Shown piece by piece: positions 8,514 to 15,714 of a stretch of DNA of 32,074 nt. Below the pieces are notes generated by a model. The model worked only from the letters and a program-made list of their open reading frames with translations, searched no databases and was not told where the DNA came from. Numbering within the stretch: position 1 is the first letter of the stretch; every line of letters starts with the position of its first letter. The translations under genes were made by a program, and so were the position numbers. The DNA lies in the NCBI GenBank assembly GCA_944387525.1, contig CALXFF010000023.1:1-32074 (forward strand). Direction: 5' to 3'. This stretch comes from an uncultured Clostridia bacterium (GTDB taxonomy: Bacteria > Bacillota > Clostridia > TANB77 > CAG-508).

Positions 8514-9173
8514 CTAAATTTTTGCTATTAGTGCTTTTATTTTAATTCCTTGTTCTGAAAACATTTTCTCATGTTCTGTTTCTATATTTTTTTCAAATAT
8601 CGGTTCTTGATGTAAATCATACGTTCTACTTATTATCTCAAATCCTGCCTCTTCAAAATAAATTAAACTTGAATTAAATAAATCGTCATCATCTGTTTTA
8701 AAATAAATCTCCGCATTGTCCTTCAAAAACTCTTTATACTTTTCTAATTGTCTTGTATGTGTTAATCTTTTTTTATGATGCTTTCCTCTTGGCCAAGGAT
8801 TACAAAAGTTTATATAAATCCTTTCTACATTATCTGCTTTATCCAAAATCAAATTTATTCTTTCAATATCAAACCTAGTAAGTAAAACATTTTCAGGTTC
8901 AATATTTGCTTCTTTATACGATTGTTCTATATTTCTCTTAGCTAATCCTAGCATTGCATCTATTAAGTCAATTGCTAGATAATTTATATTTTGATTTTCT
9001 AAAGCTAACCTTGAAATAAATTGACCTTTTCCACATCCTAATTCTATCATAAATGGTAAATCTGGATTTTTAAAATGTTCCTTCCACTTACCCTTCCATT
9101 TTTCAGGTTCATCTTCATAGAATTTGCTAGCTTCTAATTCCGGCCTTGCCCATTTCTTATATCTAATTCTCAT
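8514..9173 (-). CDS. trmB: tRNA (guanine-N7-)-methyltransferase
   Basis: TrmB transfers a methyl group from S-adenosylmethionine to N7 of G46 in the variable loop of tRNAs. The 219 residues are the full family length. The SAM-binding motif is ELGCGKG (44-50) with the acidic LAIDL end of strand 2. The family-specific NFCNPWP (122-128) followed by KHHKKRL is present, as is the C-terminal FKTDDDDLF region. AAAGGAG lies ten bases before the ATG. The promoter (9215-9243) is back to back with that of the pseudouridine synthase gene, so two RNA-modification genes diverge from one control region. Confidence 0.95.
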   Translation of the reverse strand: MRIRYKKWARPELEASKFYEDEPEKWKGKWKEHFKNPDLPFMIELGCGKGQFISRLALENQNINYLAIDLIDAMLGLAKRNIEQSYKEANIEPENVLLTRFDIERINLILDKADNVERIYINFCNPWPRGKHHKKRLTHTRQLEKYKEFLKDNAEIYFKTDDDDLFNSSLIYFEEAGFEIISRTYDLHQEPIFEKNIETEHEKMFSEQGIKIKALIAKI

Positions 9174-9214
9174 TTTATATTTTCTCCTTTAAAAATTATG
9201 CTTTTTCTTTGCAT

Positions 9215-9243
9215 ATTTTATCAAATTTTTTCATTACATTCAA
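9215..9243 (-). promoter_or_regulatory. Promoter of trmB
   Basis: TTGAAT (9243-9238), 17-base spacer, TAAAAT (9220-9215) on the minus strand. Its -35 box is one base from the -35 box of the divergent promoter. Confidence 0.6.
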
Positions 9244-9244
9244 G

Positions 9245-9273
9245 TTGAACTGTAGCTAAATTTAAGATATAAT
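9245..9273 (+). promoter_or_regulatory. Promoter of the RluA-family gene
   Basis: TTGAAC (9245-9250), 17-base spacer, TATAAT (9268-9273). The expected start near 9280 gives a leader of about 30 bases. Confidence 0.7.
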
Positions 9274-9311
9274 GTAATTATTGATATAAATTTACGAAGT
9301 AGAGGTTTAAA

Positions 9312-10310
9312 ATGCAATTAAAATACATTGTTAAAGGAACTGATAATTATAATGATATAAATGAAATTTTAAACACAATATTTAATATTTCATCACGTTT
9401 AAGAGTTAAATTAATTAACAATAAAAGTGTTACTTTAAATGGTACTTTTGTTGATACAAGAACACATATCAAACCACATGACATTATATGTGTTGATTTA
9501 AGTTATGAAGAAGATAATTCAAATATTGTTCCAACAAAAATGGAACTTGATATATTATTTGAAGATGAATGGTTTTTAGTTATTAATAAGCCAAGTGGAA
9601 TATCAATTCATCCTTCTTTGCTTCACTACTCCGATTCATTATCTAATGGTGTTAAATATTATTTTGACCAAATTGGTTTAAAAAAGAAAATTCGACCTGT
9701 TAATAGGTTAGACACCAATACTTCTGGTTTAGTTATTTTTGCAAAATGTGAATATATTCAAGAATGTTTTATTAAGCAAATGGCTGATAAAACTTTTAAA
9801 AAGGCATATTTATGCCTTGTTCAAGGAAATTTTGAAAAAGACACAACTCCAAACAAAAATATTAATTTCAATACAGAATATAAAACTATTGATTTACCTA
9901 TTGCAAGGAAACCCGGTAGTATTATTGAAAGATGTGTTGATACATCTGGACAAAAAGCTATTACACATTACAAAGTTATTAAAGAATTTGATGGATATAG
10001 TTTAGTTGAATGTTTGTTAGAAACTGGCAGAACTCATCAAATCCGTGTGCATATGAGCTATATTGGTCATCCTTTGTTAGGTGATGATTTATATAATAGT
10101 ACTATGAATTTTTCTAATTCCACAGAAGTACAAAAAACAAAATTTCATAAGAAGTCTAATAATTTAATGAACAGACAAGCTTTACATAGTTATAAAATTG
10201 AGCTAATTCATCCGGTTACTAATGAATTATTAAGTTTCTGCTGTGAACTTCCAAAAGACATGAAATGTCTCGTTGGGGACGTTTCTGATGCGACATTTAT
10301 TAATCATTAA
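9312..10310 (+). CDS. RluA/RluD-family pseudouridine synthase
   Basis: This cytosolic enzyme isomerises specific uridines in rRNA or tRNA to pseudouridine. The N-terminal 60 residues resemble an S4-like RNA-binding region. The catalytic core has INKPSGISIHP (91-101), the active-site motif RPVNRLDTNTSGL with D134, and LETGRTHQIRVHM near residue 240. The 332 residues suit RluD-type enzymes, but the exact target cannot be told. AGAGGT lies six bases before the ATG. The normal domain ends near LPKDMKCL; the last dozen residues are encoded by a palindrome containing TTGGGGACG, so the C-terminal tail seems to come from inserted repeat DNA. Confidence 0.92.
   Translation: MQLKYIVKGTDNYNDINEILNTIFNISSRLRVKLINNKSVTLNGTFVDTRTHIKPHDIICVDLSYEEDNSNIVPTKMELDILFEDEWFLVINKPSGISIHPSLLHYSDSLSNGVKYYFDQIGLKKKIRPVNRLDTNTSGLVIFAKCEYIQECFIKQMADKTFKKAYLCLVQGNFEKDTTPNKNINFNTEYKTIDLPIARKPGSIIERCVDTSGQKAITHYKVIKEFDGYSLVECLLETGRTHQIRVHMSYIGHPLLGDDLYNSTMNFSNSTEVQKTKFHKKSNNLMNRQALHSYKIELIHPVTNELLSFCCELPKDMKCLVGDVSDATFINH
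10263..10298. repeat. Palindromic element R2 inside the 3' end of the RluA-family gene
   Basis: Seven-base arms AAATGTC (10263-10269) and GACATTT (10292-10298) enclose a loop containing TTGGGGACG. It shares the GGGGAC core with the other elements but is otherwise different, so family membership is less certain. It is translated as the tail of the pseudouridine synthase. Confidence 0.5.
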
Positions 10311-10324
10311 TTTTTTCTAGTAGA

Positions 10325-10380
10325 GGTCCGTCCCAAAATTCCTAAAAAGAGGGATTTTTAGGACTGTCCCCTAAATCCCT
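10325..10380. repeat. Palindromic element R3 (AGGGATTT stem)
   Basis: The main unit at 10350-10380 has perfect arms AGGGATTT/AAATCCCT around the minus-strand core GGGGACAGTCC. A degenerate second unit (GGGACGGACC on the minus strand) lies at 10325-10344. It is nearly the same as R6. It lies between convergent genes and contains the stop codon of the flavoprotein gene. It could also act as a terminator. Confidence 0.75.
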
Positions 10381-11243
10381 CTTTGTCTTTTTATTACTTC
10401 TAATCCTGCTTTTGCACCTTCATATACTGCTTTTGATACTTGCAATAATCCTCCTGTACAGTCACCACAAGCATATATTCCTTTTACATTTGTTTCCATG
10501 TTTTCATTTACTACTATTTTATCTTTTTGTGTTATTATTCCTAGTTTTTTTGCAAATTCTGAACTTCCTGCCACTCCTTCTGCTACAAATATTCCATCTG
10601 TTTTTATTGTAGTTCCATCTTTAAATCTTACTTCTTCTACTTTATCTTTTCCATCTATCTCTTCTATTTCTTTTGTGTCAACTTTTACATTATCTGCTCT
10701 AAATTCAGGTGCTTTTTTTCCATTTGTTAGAATTGTTATATTATCTGCTATATTTATTAATTCATTCGTTTCTGCTATTGCATAATTTCCACTTCCTAAT
10801 ACTGCTACACTTCTATTTCTATAAAAGAATCCATCACAAATTGCACAATAACTAACACCTTTTCCTTCAAACTTTTCTATTCCTTTTATTTTTGGCCTAT
10901 TCTTTTTATTTCCTGTTGCAAGTATTAAATTTTTAGCTTGATATTCATTTCTCGTTGTCACAACATTAAAATATTCAATATTATTTTCTATTTTAACAAC
11001 TTCTTCTTTTAATACTTCTACTCCTATATTTTTTGCTTGTTCTATTCCTGTATTATATAATTCTTCTCCTGTAATTCCATTTTTAAATCCATAATAGTTT
11101 TCAATTAGACTTGCTTTTTCTAATCCTGATTTGTCATTATATAATATTAGTGTTTTTAAGTTTGCTCTTTTAGTATATAAACTTGCTGATATTCCAGCTG
11201 GTCCTGCACCTAAAATTATCACGTCATACATATTCATATTCAT
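10371..11243 (-). CDS. trxB: Thioredoxin reductase-like FAD/NAD(P) oxidoreductase
   Basis: A flavoprotein of the thioredoxin reductase family that moves electrons from NAD(P)H through FAD and a redox disulfide to a thioredoxin-like partner. Counting from the upstream-most ATG (292 residues), the FAD motif GAGPAG is at 14-19, the CAICDG active-site disulfide at 135-140, the nucleotide motif GSGNYA in the middle, and GIYACGDCTGG near the end. The second glycine motif is GSGNYA rather than the usual GGGDSA, so NADPH preference is uncertain; ferredoxin-dependent clostridial types exist. Four ATGs in a row occur at 11249, 11243, 11237 and 11231; GGAG touches the first and lies six bases before the second, so 11243 is preferred. 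It follows the DnaB-like gene closely. Its last codons and stop lie in palindrome R3. Confidence 0.85.
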   Translation of the reverse strand: MNMNMYDVIILGAGPAGISASLYTKRANLKTLILYNDKSGLEKASLIENYYGFKNGITGEELYNTGIEQAKNIGVEVLKEEVVKIENNIEYFNVVTTRNEYQAKNLILATGNKKNRPKIKGIEKFEGKGVSYCAICDGFFYRNRSVAVLGSGNYAIAETNELINIADNITILTNGKKAPEFRADNVKVDTKEIEEIDGKDKVEEVRFKDGTTIKTDGIFVAEGVAGSSEFAKKLGIITQKDKIVVNENMETNVKGIYACGDCTGGLLQVSKAVYEGAKAGLEVIKRQRGI

Positions 11244-11265
11244 ATTCATCTCCGTTTCTATTATA

Positions 11266-12996
11266 TTATTGCTTCAATCTTAAATATCCCAACTCTTCCC
11301 AAATATTATAAGCTAAATTAAGCCTAAATACTAAAGTAGGTTTAGCTCCTGCCCTGTTTTTATCAACAACACAAGCATAATATCTAACATCAGGATCTTT
11401 GTATTTTTTCAAATCAAAAAATTTTGTATCGACTTCTTGTAATGAATATTCATATTTCTCTAGAGTATCCCTGTTAATTTGTTTCATCAAACATAAAGTA
11501 TCTAAAACTTCTTTAACAGTTCTGCTAACTGCTAAATCATTTACATTTAAGTTTACAGGTAATGTATCACTTTCAGCTAGTTGTAATGTTGAACAAATAT
11601 AAATTCCTAAATTTTGTGCTAAATTTGAAAGTATTGTAGCTGTTTTCTTCAATTCTTCACCTATTCCGATATTTGCTGTATCTGTTTTTAAAGTATCATA
11701 AAATACATATTCTATTTTTTCTTTGTAGTAGTAATTTAAAATTACTTTTCTTAATTCATCATTTGTATGGTCTGTTATATTGATAAAATATATTGAATTT
11801 TTTATTTCTTTATTTACCCAATCTGTTACACTAATTACTTTATTAAACTCACTAGAAACTTCCATTAGTCTTTTTACAAAATCTACTTGTTTTTCTTTTT
11901 CTCCCTTTTTTACAAAGCCATTTTCGTCTACTTCTACTTTCTTTCCTTTATCTGGTCTAAATTTAAAATCTAATAGTTCTCCTTCTGTTTTTTGTATTTC
12001 TTGACCATGTAATTTTTGAATAGCTTTATTATTTAATATTGTGGTTATTAAACATAGTTTCATTTTTTCTTCTGACATTTCGTTTGATATAATTAGAACT
12101 TTCTTTTTATGTACAAAAGCTGTATGTGCTGCAAGATTGATTGTAAATCTACTTTTTCCTGCATTTGAAGGCATTGCAAAAGCCATGGTTTCACCCTTTC
12201 TAATTCCCTTAAATACTTGTGTTAGTATTGGAAATGGTAATGGTAAACCGTTTGTCAAGTTGTTATCTCCTAATTCTAAGAAACTTGTCAAACCTTCATT
12301 TAATATACTTCTTTTAAATTTTTCTGTATCACTTACTTGTATTACTGCATTCTCAACTTCTTCTACTGACATTTTGTCATATAATTCATATTCTCTAATT
12401 TCAACTACTTTGTCTTGAATTGCTTGAATTGGTATTGCTAAATAATGTTTTCTTAATACAAAAAGTTTTTTCAATTCAATATATACTTTTTCCATATTAT
12501 ATTGTTCCTCTTGAATTCTATGTTTTAACTCACCTTTTAATTCATAAGTTCTTTCACTTTCTCTTGCGAAGTTAAAACCTTCTTTTGCAGCTTCTGGTGT
12601 GTATGCACCACCTTCTGTAAATAATACACTTTTATATATATTTAATATTTCGCTATCTTCAAAATAACAATCATCATGTAGAAAATAGTACTTTACAATA
12701 TATTTAGGATTATTTAATAATAGTCCCATGTATATGTGTTCTAATTCTATATTACTTAGTAATGCTGGATATATTGATTTATTTTCTTCTTTCTTTTCTT
12801 TCTTTTTAGTTTGCTTTTTAACTACCTTTCCTGGATTATCTTCATTATTTTCCATTTCTTTTATTTTCTGCAATTTTCCCATTGCAGCTCTGTATTCACC
12901 TTCCGCTAAATCTGTTTTGATTTCTTCGATTAATTCTGCATTTTGTTCTGTTACTGGTATGTTATTTACTAATTCATATACTTTATCTAAATCCAT
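11266..12996 (-). CDS. DnaB-like replicative helicase (SF4)
   Basis: A hexameric 5'-3' DNA helicase of the DnaB/RecA fold is predicted. Numbering from the TTG at 13008 (580 residues): residues 1-80 are a charged Lys-rich extension, 85-210 resemble the DnaB N-terminal helical domain, and 255-575 form the ATPase. Walker A is PSNAGKS (280-286), unlike the usual RPSMGKT. Walker B is YVFYD (434-438), then STLQLAES in the place of the DnaB SQL motif, and DKNRAG (549-554) near the end. It is longer than typical DnaB and has an insertion around 340-400. It may be a divergent chromosomal DnaB or a phage/plasmid-derived one. AAAGG lies 12 bases before the ATG at 12996; the TTG at 13008 has no proper spacing from AAAGG. 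Confidence 0.8.
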   Translation of the reverse strand: MDLDKVYELVNNIPVTEQNAELIEEIKTDLAEGEYRAAMGKLQKIKEMENNEDNPGKVVKKQTKKKEKKEENKSIYPALLSNIELEHIYMGLLLNNPKYIVKYYFLHDDCYFEDSEILNIYKSVLFTEGGAYTPEAAKEGFNFARESERTYELKGELKHRIQEEQYNMEKVYIELKKLFVLRKHYLAIPIQAIQDKVVEIREYELYDKMSVEEVENAVIQVSDTEKFKRSILNEGLTSFLELGDNNLTNGLPLPFPILTQVFKGIRKGETMAFAMPSNAGKSRFTINLAAHTAFVHKKKVLIISNEMSEEKMKLCLITTILNNKAIQKLHGQEIQKTEGELLDFKFRPDKGKKVEVDENGFVKKGEKEKQVDFVKRLMEVSSEFNKVISVTDWVNKEIKNSIYFINITDHTNDELRKVILNYYYKEKIEYVFYDTLKTDTANIGIGEELKKTATILSNLAQNLGIYICSTLQLAESDTLPVNLNVNDLAVSRTVKEVLDTLCLMKQINRDTLEKYEYSLQEVDTKFFDLKKYKDPDVRYYACVVDKNRAGAKPTLVFRLNLAYNIWEELGYLRLKQ

Positions 12997-13031
12997 ATTC
13001 TTTTTCAACCTTTCCCCTTGATTTTTTATTT

Positions 13032-13060
13032 ATTATACCTGTTTCAATTTCTGAAATCAA
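13032..13060 (-). promoter_or_regulatory. Promoter of the DnaB-like/flavoprotein unit
   Basis: TTGATT (13060-13055), 17-base spacer, TATAAT (13037-13032) on the minus strand. It diverges from the ncRNA promoter 20 bases away. Confidence 0.65.
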
Positions 13061-13079
13061 TATAAATTTTAAAATCTAA

Positions 13080-13108
13080 TTGTTTTTTGTGACTTATTCT
13101 GTTATAAT
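13080..13108 (+). promoter_or_regulatory. Promoter of the structured RNA upstream of rqcH
   Basis: TTGTTT (13080-13085), 17-base spacer and TATAAT (13103-13108), with a TG one base upstream of the -10 (extended -10). The predicted start is near 13115. Confidence 0.7.
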
Positions 13109-13114
13109 GACATC

Positions 13115-13262
13115 TATAGAAGATGATGTACCGATTCAGGAAATCAAATTTCAATCTTCAGCACTGAATCGGAATGAACTGGAAAGGGTTAAAAACTTAA
13201 TTTTTGATATGGCAGTTCGACCGGAATCTAACACCAAATAGAAGGCCCTTTGGGCCTTCTTA
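13115..13262 (+). ncRNA. Candidate structured RNA of unknown family (or leader of rqcH)
   Basis: A stretch of about 150 bases between a good promoter and a strong terminator holds no reading frame but much pairing. A nine-base stem CCGATTCAG (13131-13139) pairs with CTGAATCGG (13164-13172). Inside its loop is the hairpin GAAAT-CAA-ATTTC (13140-13152), and ATCTTC (13154-13159) can pair outside with GAAGAT (13119-13124), which would make a pseudoknot. A second arm pairs GAACTG (13176-13181) with CAGTTC (13213-13218) around an A/U stem. I do not recognise tmRNA, SRP RNA, 6S, T-box or a common riboswitch. It could be an independent small RNA or an attenuator leader of rqcH. Confidence 0.55.
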
Positions 13263-13266
13263 TTTT
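13240..13266 (+). terminator. Rho-independent terminator before rqcH
   Basis: Perfect nine-base arms AGAAGGCCC/GGGCCTTCT around TTT, followed by TATTTTAT. It ends about 30 bases before the rqcH start, so it either closes the upstream small RNA or attenuates rqcH. Confidence 0.8.
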
Positions 13267-13293
13267 ATAATATAAAAATGGAGTTGAATAAAT

Positions 13294-15036
13294 ATGGCAT
13301 TTGATGGAATAGTCACAAGAGCAATAGCATCAGAGCTTCAAGAACTATCTGGTGCAAGAATAGATAAAATATTTCAGCCAAATAAAAATAATATTTTAGT
13401 TGGTTGTTATTTGAATAAAAAGAATTTCTTAATTAATATAAATATAGATTCAAATAATTATAGAATTCATTTAACAACTCACCCAAAGTCTAATCCTCAG
13501 GTTGCACCTAATTTTTGTATGGTACTTCGAAAACATTTATTAGGATTACATATAAAAAATGTAATTACAAATAATTTAGAAAGAGTAATTACAATTGAAT
13601 TTGAAGGCTTTGATGAAGTTGATGATATTCTAAATAAAAAGTTAATTATTGAGTTAATGGGAAAACATTGTAATATTATATTATTAGACGAGGAAAATAA
13701 TATAATAGATAGTATGCGTCATATACACCAAGAAAATGGCTTTAGGAATATAGTTCCACATGCTAAATATGTGTATCCTTCTACTGAAAAAGAAAACTTT
13801 TTAGAATGTTCGTCTTTTGATAATTTTTCTGAGTTATTATCTAATATTAATAGTTTGGATGATTTACCTTCTGTTATTGCTAATTTGTTTAATGGAATTA
13901 GTCAAGCTTTTATAAAAGGTGCTATTTATGAACTAAAAATTGATAGTGTTAATTCCAAAAGTTTGGAAAAATTATATAATTATATTCAAACTGTTATTTA
14001 TAATACTGATAATGGTAAGTTGGATTTTGGATTGTTAAATTGTAAAAAAGATAAGAAGGATTATTACATTAAAATTTCAGATGATGTTAAACCTGATTTT
14101 TCTTTAAGTTTCTTTTTAGATGATTTTTATTATGAAAAGGAATCTTCTTTAGAGTTTAATACTTATCGTGATAGTGTTTTAAAGATGATATTAGATGTTT
14201 TGAATAAATACAAAAAACGTCTTGATAATATGAATAGGAAATTAGCAGAATGTGATGATATGCAGAAATATCAACTTTATGGCGAATTGATTACTGCAAA
14301 TTTATATAGAATAGATAATAAACCTGTTTCTGAGATTTCTCTTGAAAATTATTATGATAATAATCAGGAAATAATAATAAAGTTAGATAGTAGATATTCT
14401 CCTTCTATTAATGCTAAGCGTTTTTTTAAGAAATATAATAAGCTAAAAAATACTTTGGAAATTGTTACTAAGCAAAAAGATGATACTTTAAAGGAATTGG
14501 ATTATATCGAAAGTATTGTTTATGAGTTAGAAGCGGCATCAACTTTAGATGAAATTTATTCTATATTCGAAGAAATTTCTGAAAATGTTATCTTTTCAGA
14601 TAAAACTAAAAAACTTTCTTCTAAGAAAAAGGATAAAATCAAGAAATCTTCTTTAACTAAAAATAAAAATGTTTCATTTAATCCTATTAAATATACAATT
14701 GGAAATTATCAACTTTTAGTTGGTAGAAATAATAAAGAAAATGATTATTTAACTTTAAAGTATGCATCAAAAAATGATATTTGGTTTCATACCAAAGATA
14801 TTCATGGTAGTCATGCAATTTTAAGATTAAATTCTAATGATATGCCAGATGATGATGTTTTAATTAGGTGTGCTGAAATTGCTGCTGCTCATAGTAAAGC
14901 TAAAAATTCTTCTAATGTTCCTGTTGATTATTGTGAAGTTAGATATGTTAAAAAACCTAATGGTGCAAAACCTGGTATGGTGATTTATACGCATAATCAT
15001 ACATTATATGTGAATCCCAAAATTCACACTTCATAA
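13294..15036 (+). CDS. rqcH: Ribosome quality-control protein RqcH (NFACT family)
   Basis: RqcH binds stalled 50S subunits carrying peptidyl-tRNA and directs addition of C-terminal alanine tails that mark the peptide for degradation; older names are FbpA or fibronectin-binding protein. The 580 residues show the complete NFACT layout: MAFDGI start, APNFCMVLRKHL (71-82) in NFACT-N, a central coiled coil (about 300-440), a Lys-rich linker, and NFACT-R with IWFHTKDIHGSHAIL and VPVDYCEVRYVKKPNGAKPG. The residue pair that is Asp-Arg (97-98) in Bacillus subtilis is Glu-Arg (96-97) here. GGAG lies ten bases before the ATG. It stands alone, preceded by the structured RNA and terminator. It may share a transcript with that RNA by readthrough. 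Confidence 0.94.
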   Translation: MAFDGIVTRAIASELQELSGARIDKIFQPNKNNILVGCYLNKKNFLININIDSNNYRIHLTTHPKSNPQVAPNFCMVLRKHLLGLHIKNVITNNLERVITIEFEGFDEVDDILNKKLIIELMGKHCNIILLDEENNIIDSMRHIHQENGFRNIVPHAKYVYPSTEKENFLECSSFDNFSELLSNINSLDDLPSVIANLFNGISQAFIKGAIYELKIDSVNSKSLEKLYNYIQTVIYNTDNGKLDFGLLNCKKDKKDYYIKISDDVKPDFSLSFFLDDFYYEKESSLEFNTYRDSVLKMILDVLNKYKKRLDNMNRKLAECDDMQKYQLYGELITANLYRIDNKPVSEISLENYYDNNQEIIIKLDSRYSPSINAKRFFKKYNKLKNTLEIVTKQKDDTLKELDYIESIVYELEAASTLDEIYSIFEEISENVIFSDKTKKLSSKKKDKIKKSSLTKNKNVSFNPIKYTIGNYQLLVGRNNKENDYLTLKYASKNDIWFHTKDIHGSHAILRLNSNDMPDDDVLIRCAEIAAAHSKAKNSSNVPVDYCEVRYVKKPNGAKPGMVIYTHNHTLYVNPKIHTS

Positions 15037-15046
15037 ATATAAAAAT

Positions 15047-15115
15047 AAAAGTATGCATTTATATATTTTTTTGTAATCCCACAATATACTTCAAAATATA
15101 TAAATACATACTTTT
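15047..15115. terminator. Long inverted repeat between convergent genes
   Basis: Two 23-base arms (15047-15069 and 15093-15115) match with a single mismatch around a 23-base loop, just after the rqcH stop and before the stop of the facing gene. The position suggests a bidirectional terminator. The arms are longer and more AT-rich than needed, so a small inserted palindrome is an alternative. Confidence 0.6.
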
Positions 15116-15150
15116 GTGATATAAAAATTATAACTATTCAATTTTTACTT

Positions 15151-15621
15151 CTACCAGAAGATTAAAACCGTCAAAACTGTTGCAACTACAATTTGGGAAG
15201 TTGTTAAATCATTTGGTAATAAATCTATTTCTTCGCCTTCTTGCTTTTCATCTACAATGCTTACATTATATGAAGCAACATCTTCTATTTTAAAAAGCAA
15301 TTCAAAACTTTGAGCATCTCCTTGTGGCAAATCATTTATTTGTATATATTTTCTGCCTAAAAATACATTTCTTTTTGAGTATAAGTCAACTTCTACATAT
15401 TTTCCTTTTAAATCTTCTCCATTAGGATTTTGAATAAGCCCTCTTATTCTTCCATTTACTTTTGTTGCTTCTGCTTGATATATGCTTACTTCTTCTACAC
15501 TATCTTGTCTTTCAATATCTCTATAACTAGAATTTAGTCCTACATATATTAAGAAGTCTGAAAATATGAAAAATGCTATTACTAATACAAAATACATTGC
15601 ATATTTTTTTATTTTATCCAT
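15151..15621 (-). CDS. Membrane-anchored protein with FxLYD-like domain
   Basis: A 156-residue protein with one clear N-terminal membrane segment (about residues 8-30), followed by an outside region of about 100 residues. Residues about 55-125 (VNGRIRGLIQNPNGEDLK, then VEVDLYSK and a serine/glutamine-rich strand pattern) look like the beta-sandwich FxLYD-type domain found in many Gram-positive surface proteins of unknown role. Hydrophobic residues 140-156 end in Trp right at the stop and may form a second short membrane segment. AAGGA lies nine bases before the ATG. No operon partner is certain; the unknown gene 15715-16596 is upstream with a hairpin between. The domain call is by eye only. 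Confidence 0.65.
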   Translation of the reverse strand: MDKIKKYAMYFVLVIAFFIFSDFLIYVGLNSSYRDIERQDSVEEVSIYQAEATKVNGRIRGLIQNPNGEDLKGKYVEVDLYSKRNVFLGRKYIQINDLPQGDAQSFELLFKIEDVASYNVSIVDEKQEGEEIDLLPNDLTTSQIVVATVLTVLIFW

Positions 15622-15656
15622 TTCTTACCATTCCTTGTATAATATATTTAATTTTT

Positions 15657-15697
15657 ATTAGTTTATGTACTCATTTTCCATAAATACATAAACTAAT
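15657..15697. repeat. Perfect 13-bp inverted repeat
   Basis: ATTAGTTTATGTA (15657-15669) and its exact complement (15685-15697) flank a 15-base loop between two minus-strand genes. There is no T run after it, so it is not a typical terminator. It may be a processing or mRNA-stabilising hairpin. Confidence 0.5.
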
Positions 15698-15714
15698 ATA
15701 TGACATTTAAAAAT

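Noticed and set aside
13176..13235. tRNA-like end (GTTCGA ... ACACCA) in the RNA upstream of rqcH
   Set aside because: No acceptor stem or T-arm pairing can be formed and the CCA is not at the RNA end.
13115..13262. T-box leader controlling rqcH
   Set aside because: No AGGGTGGNACCGCG antiterminator motif and no segment that competes with the terminator stem was found.
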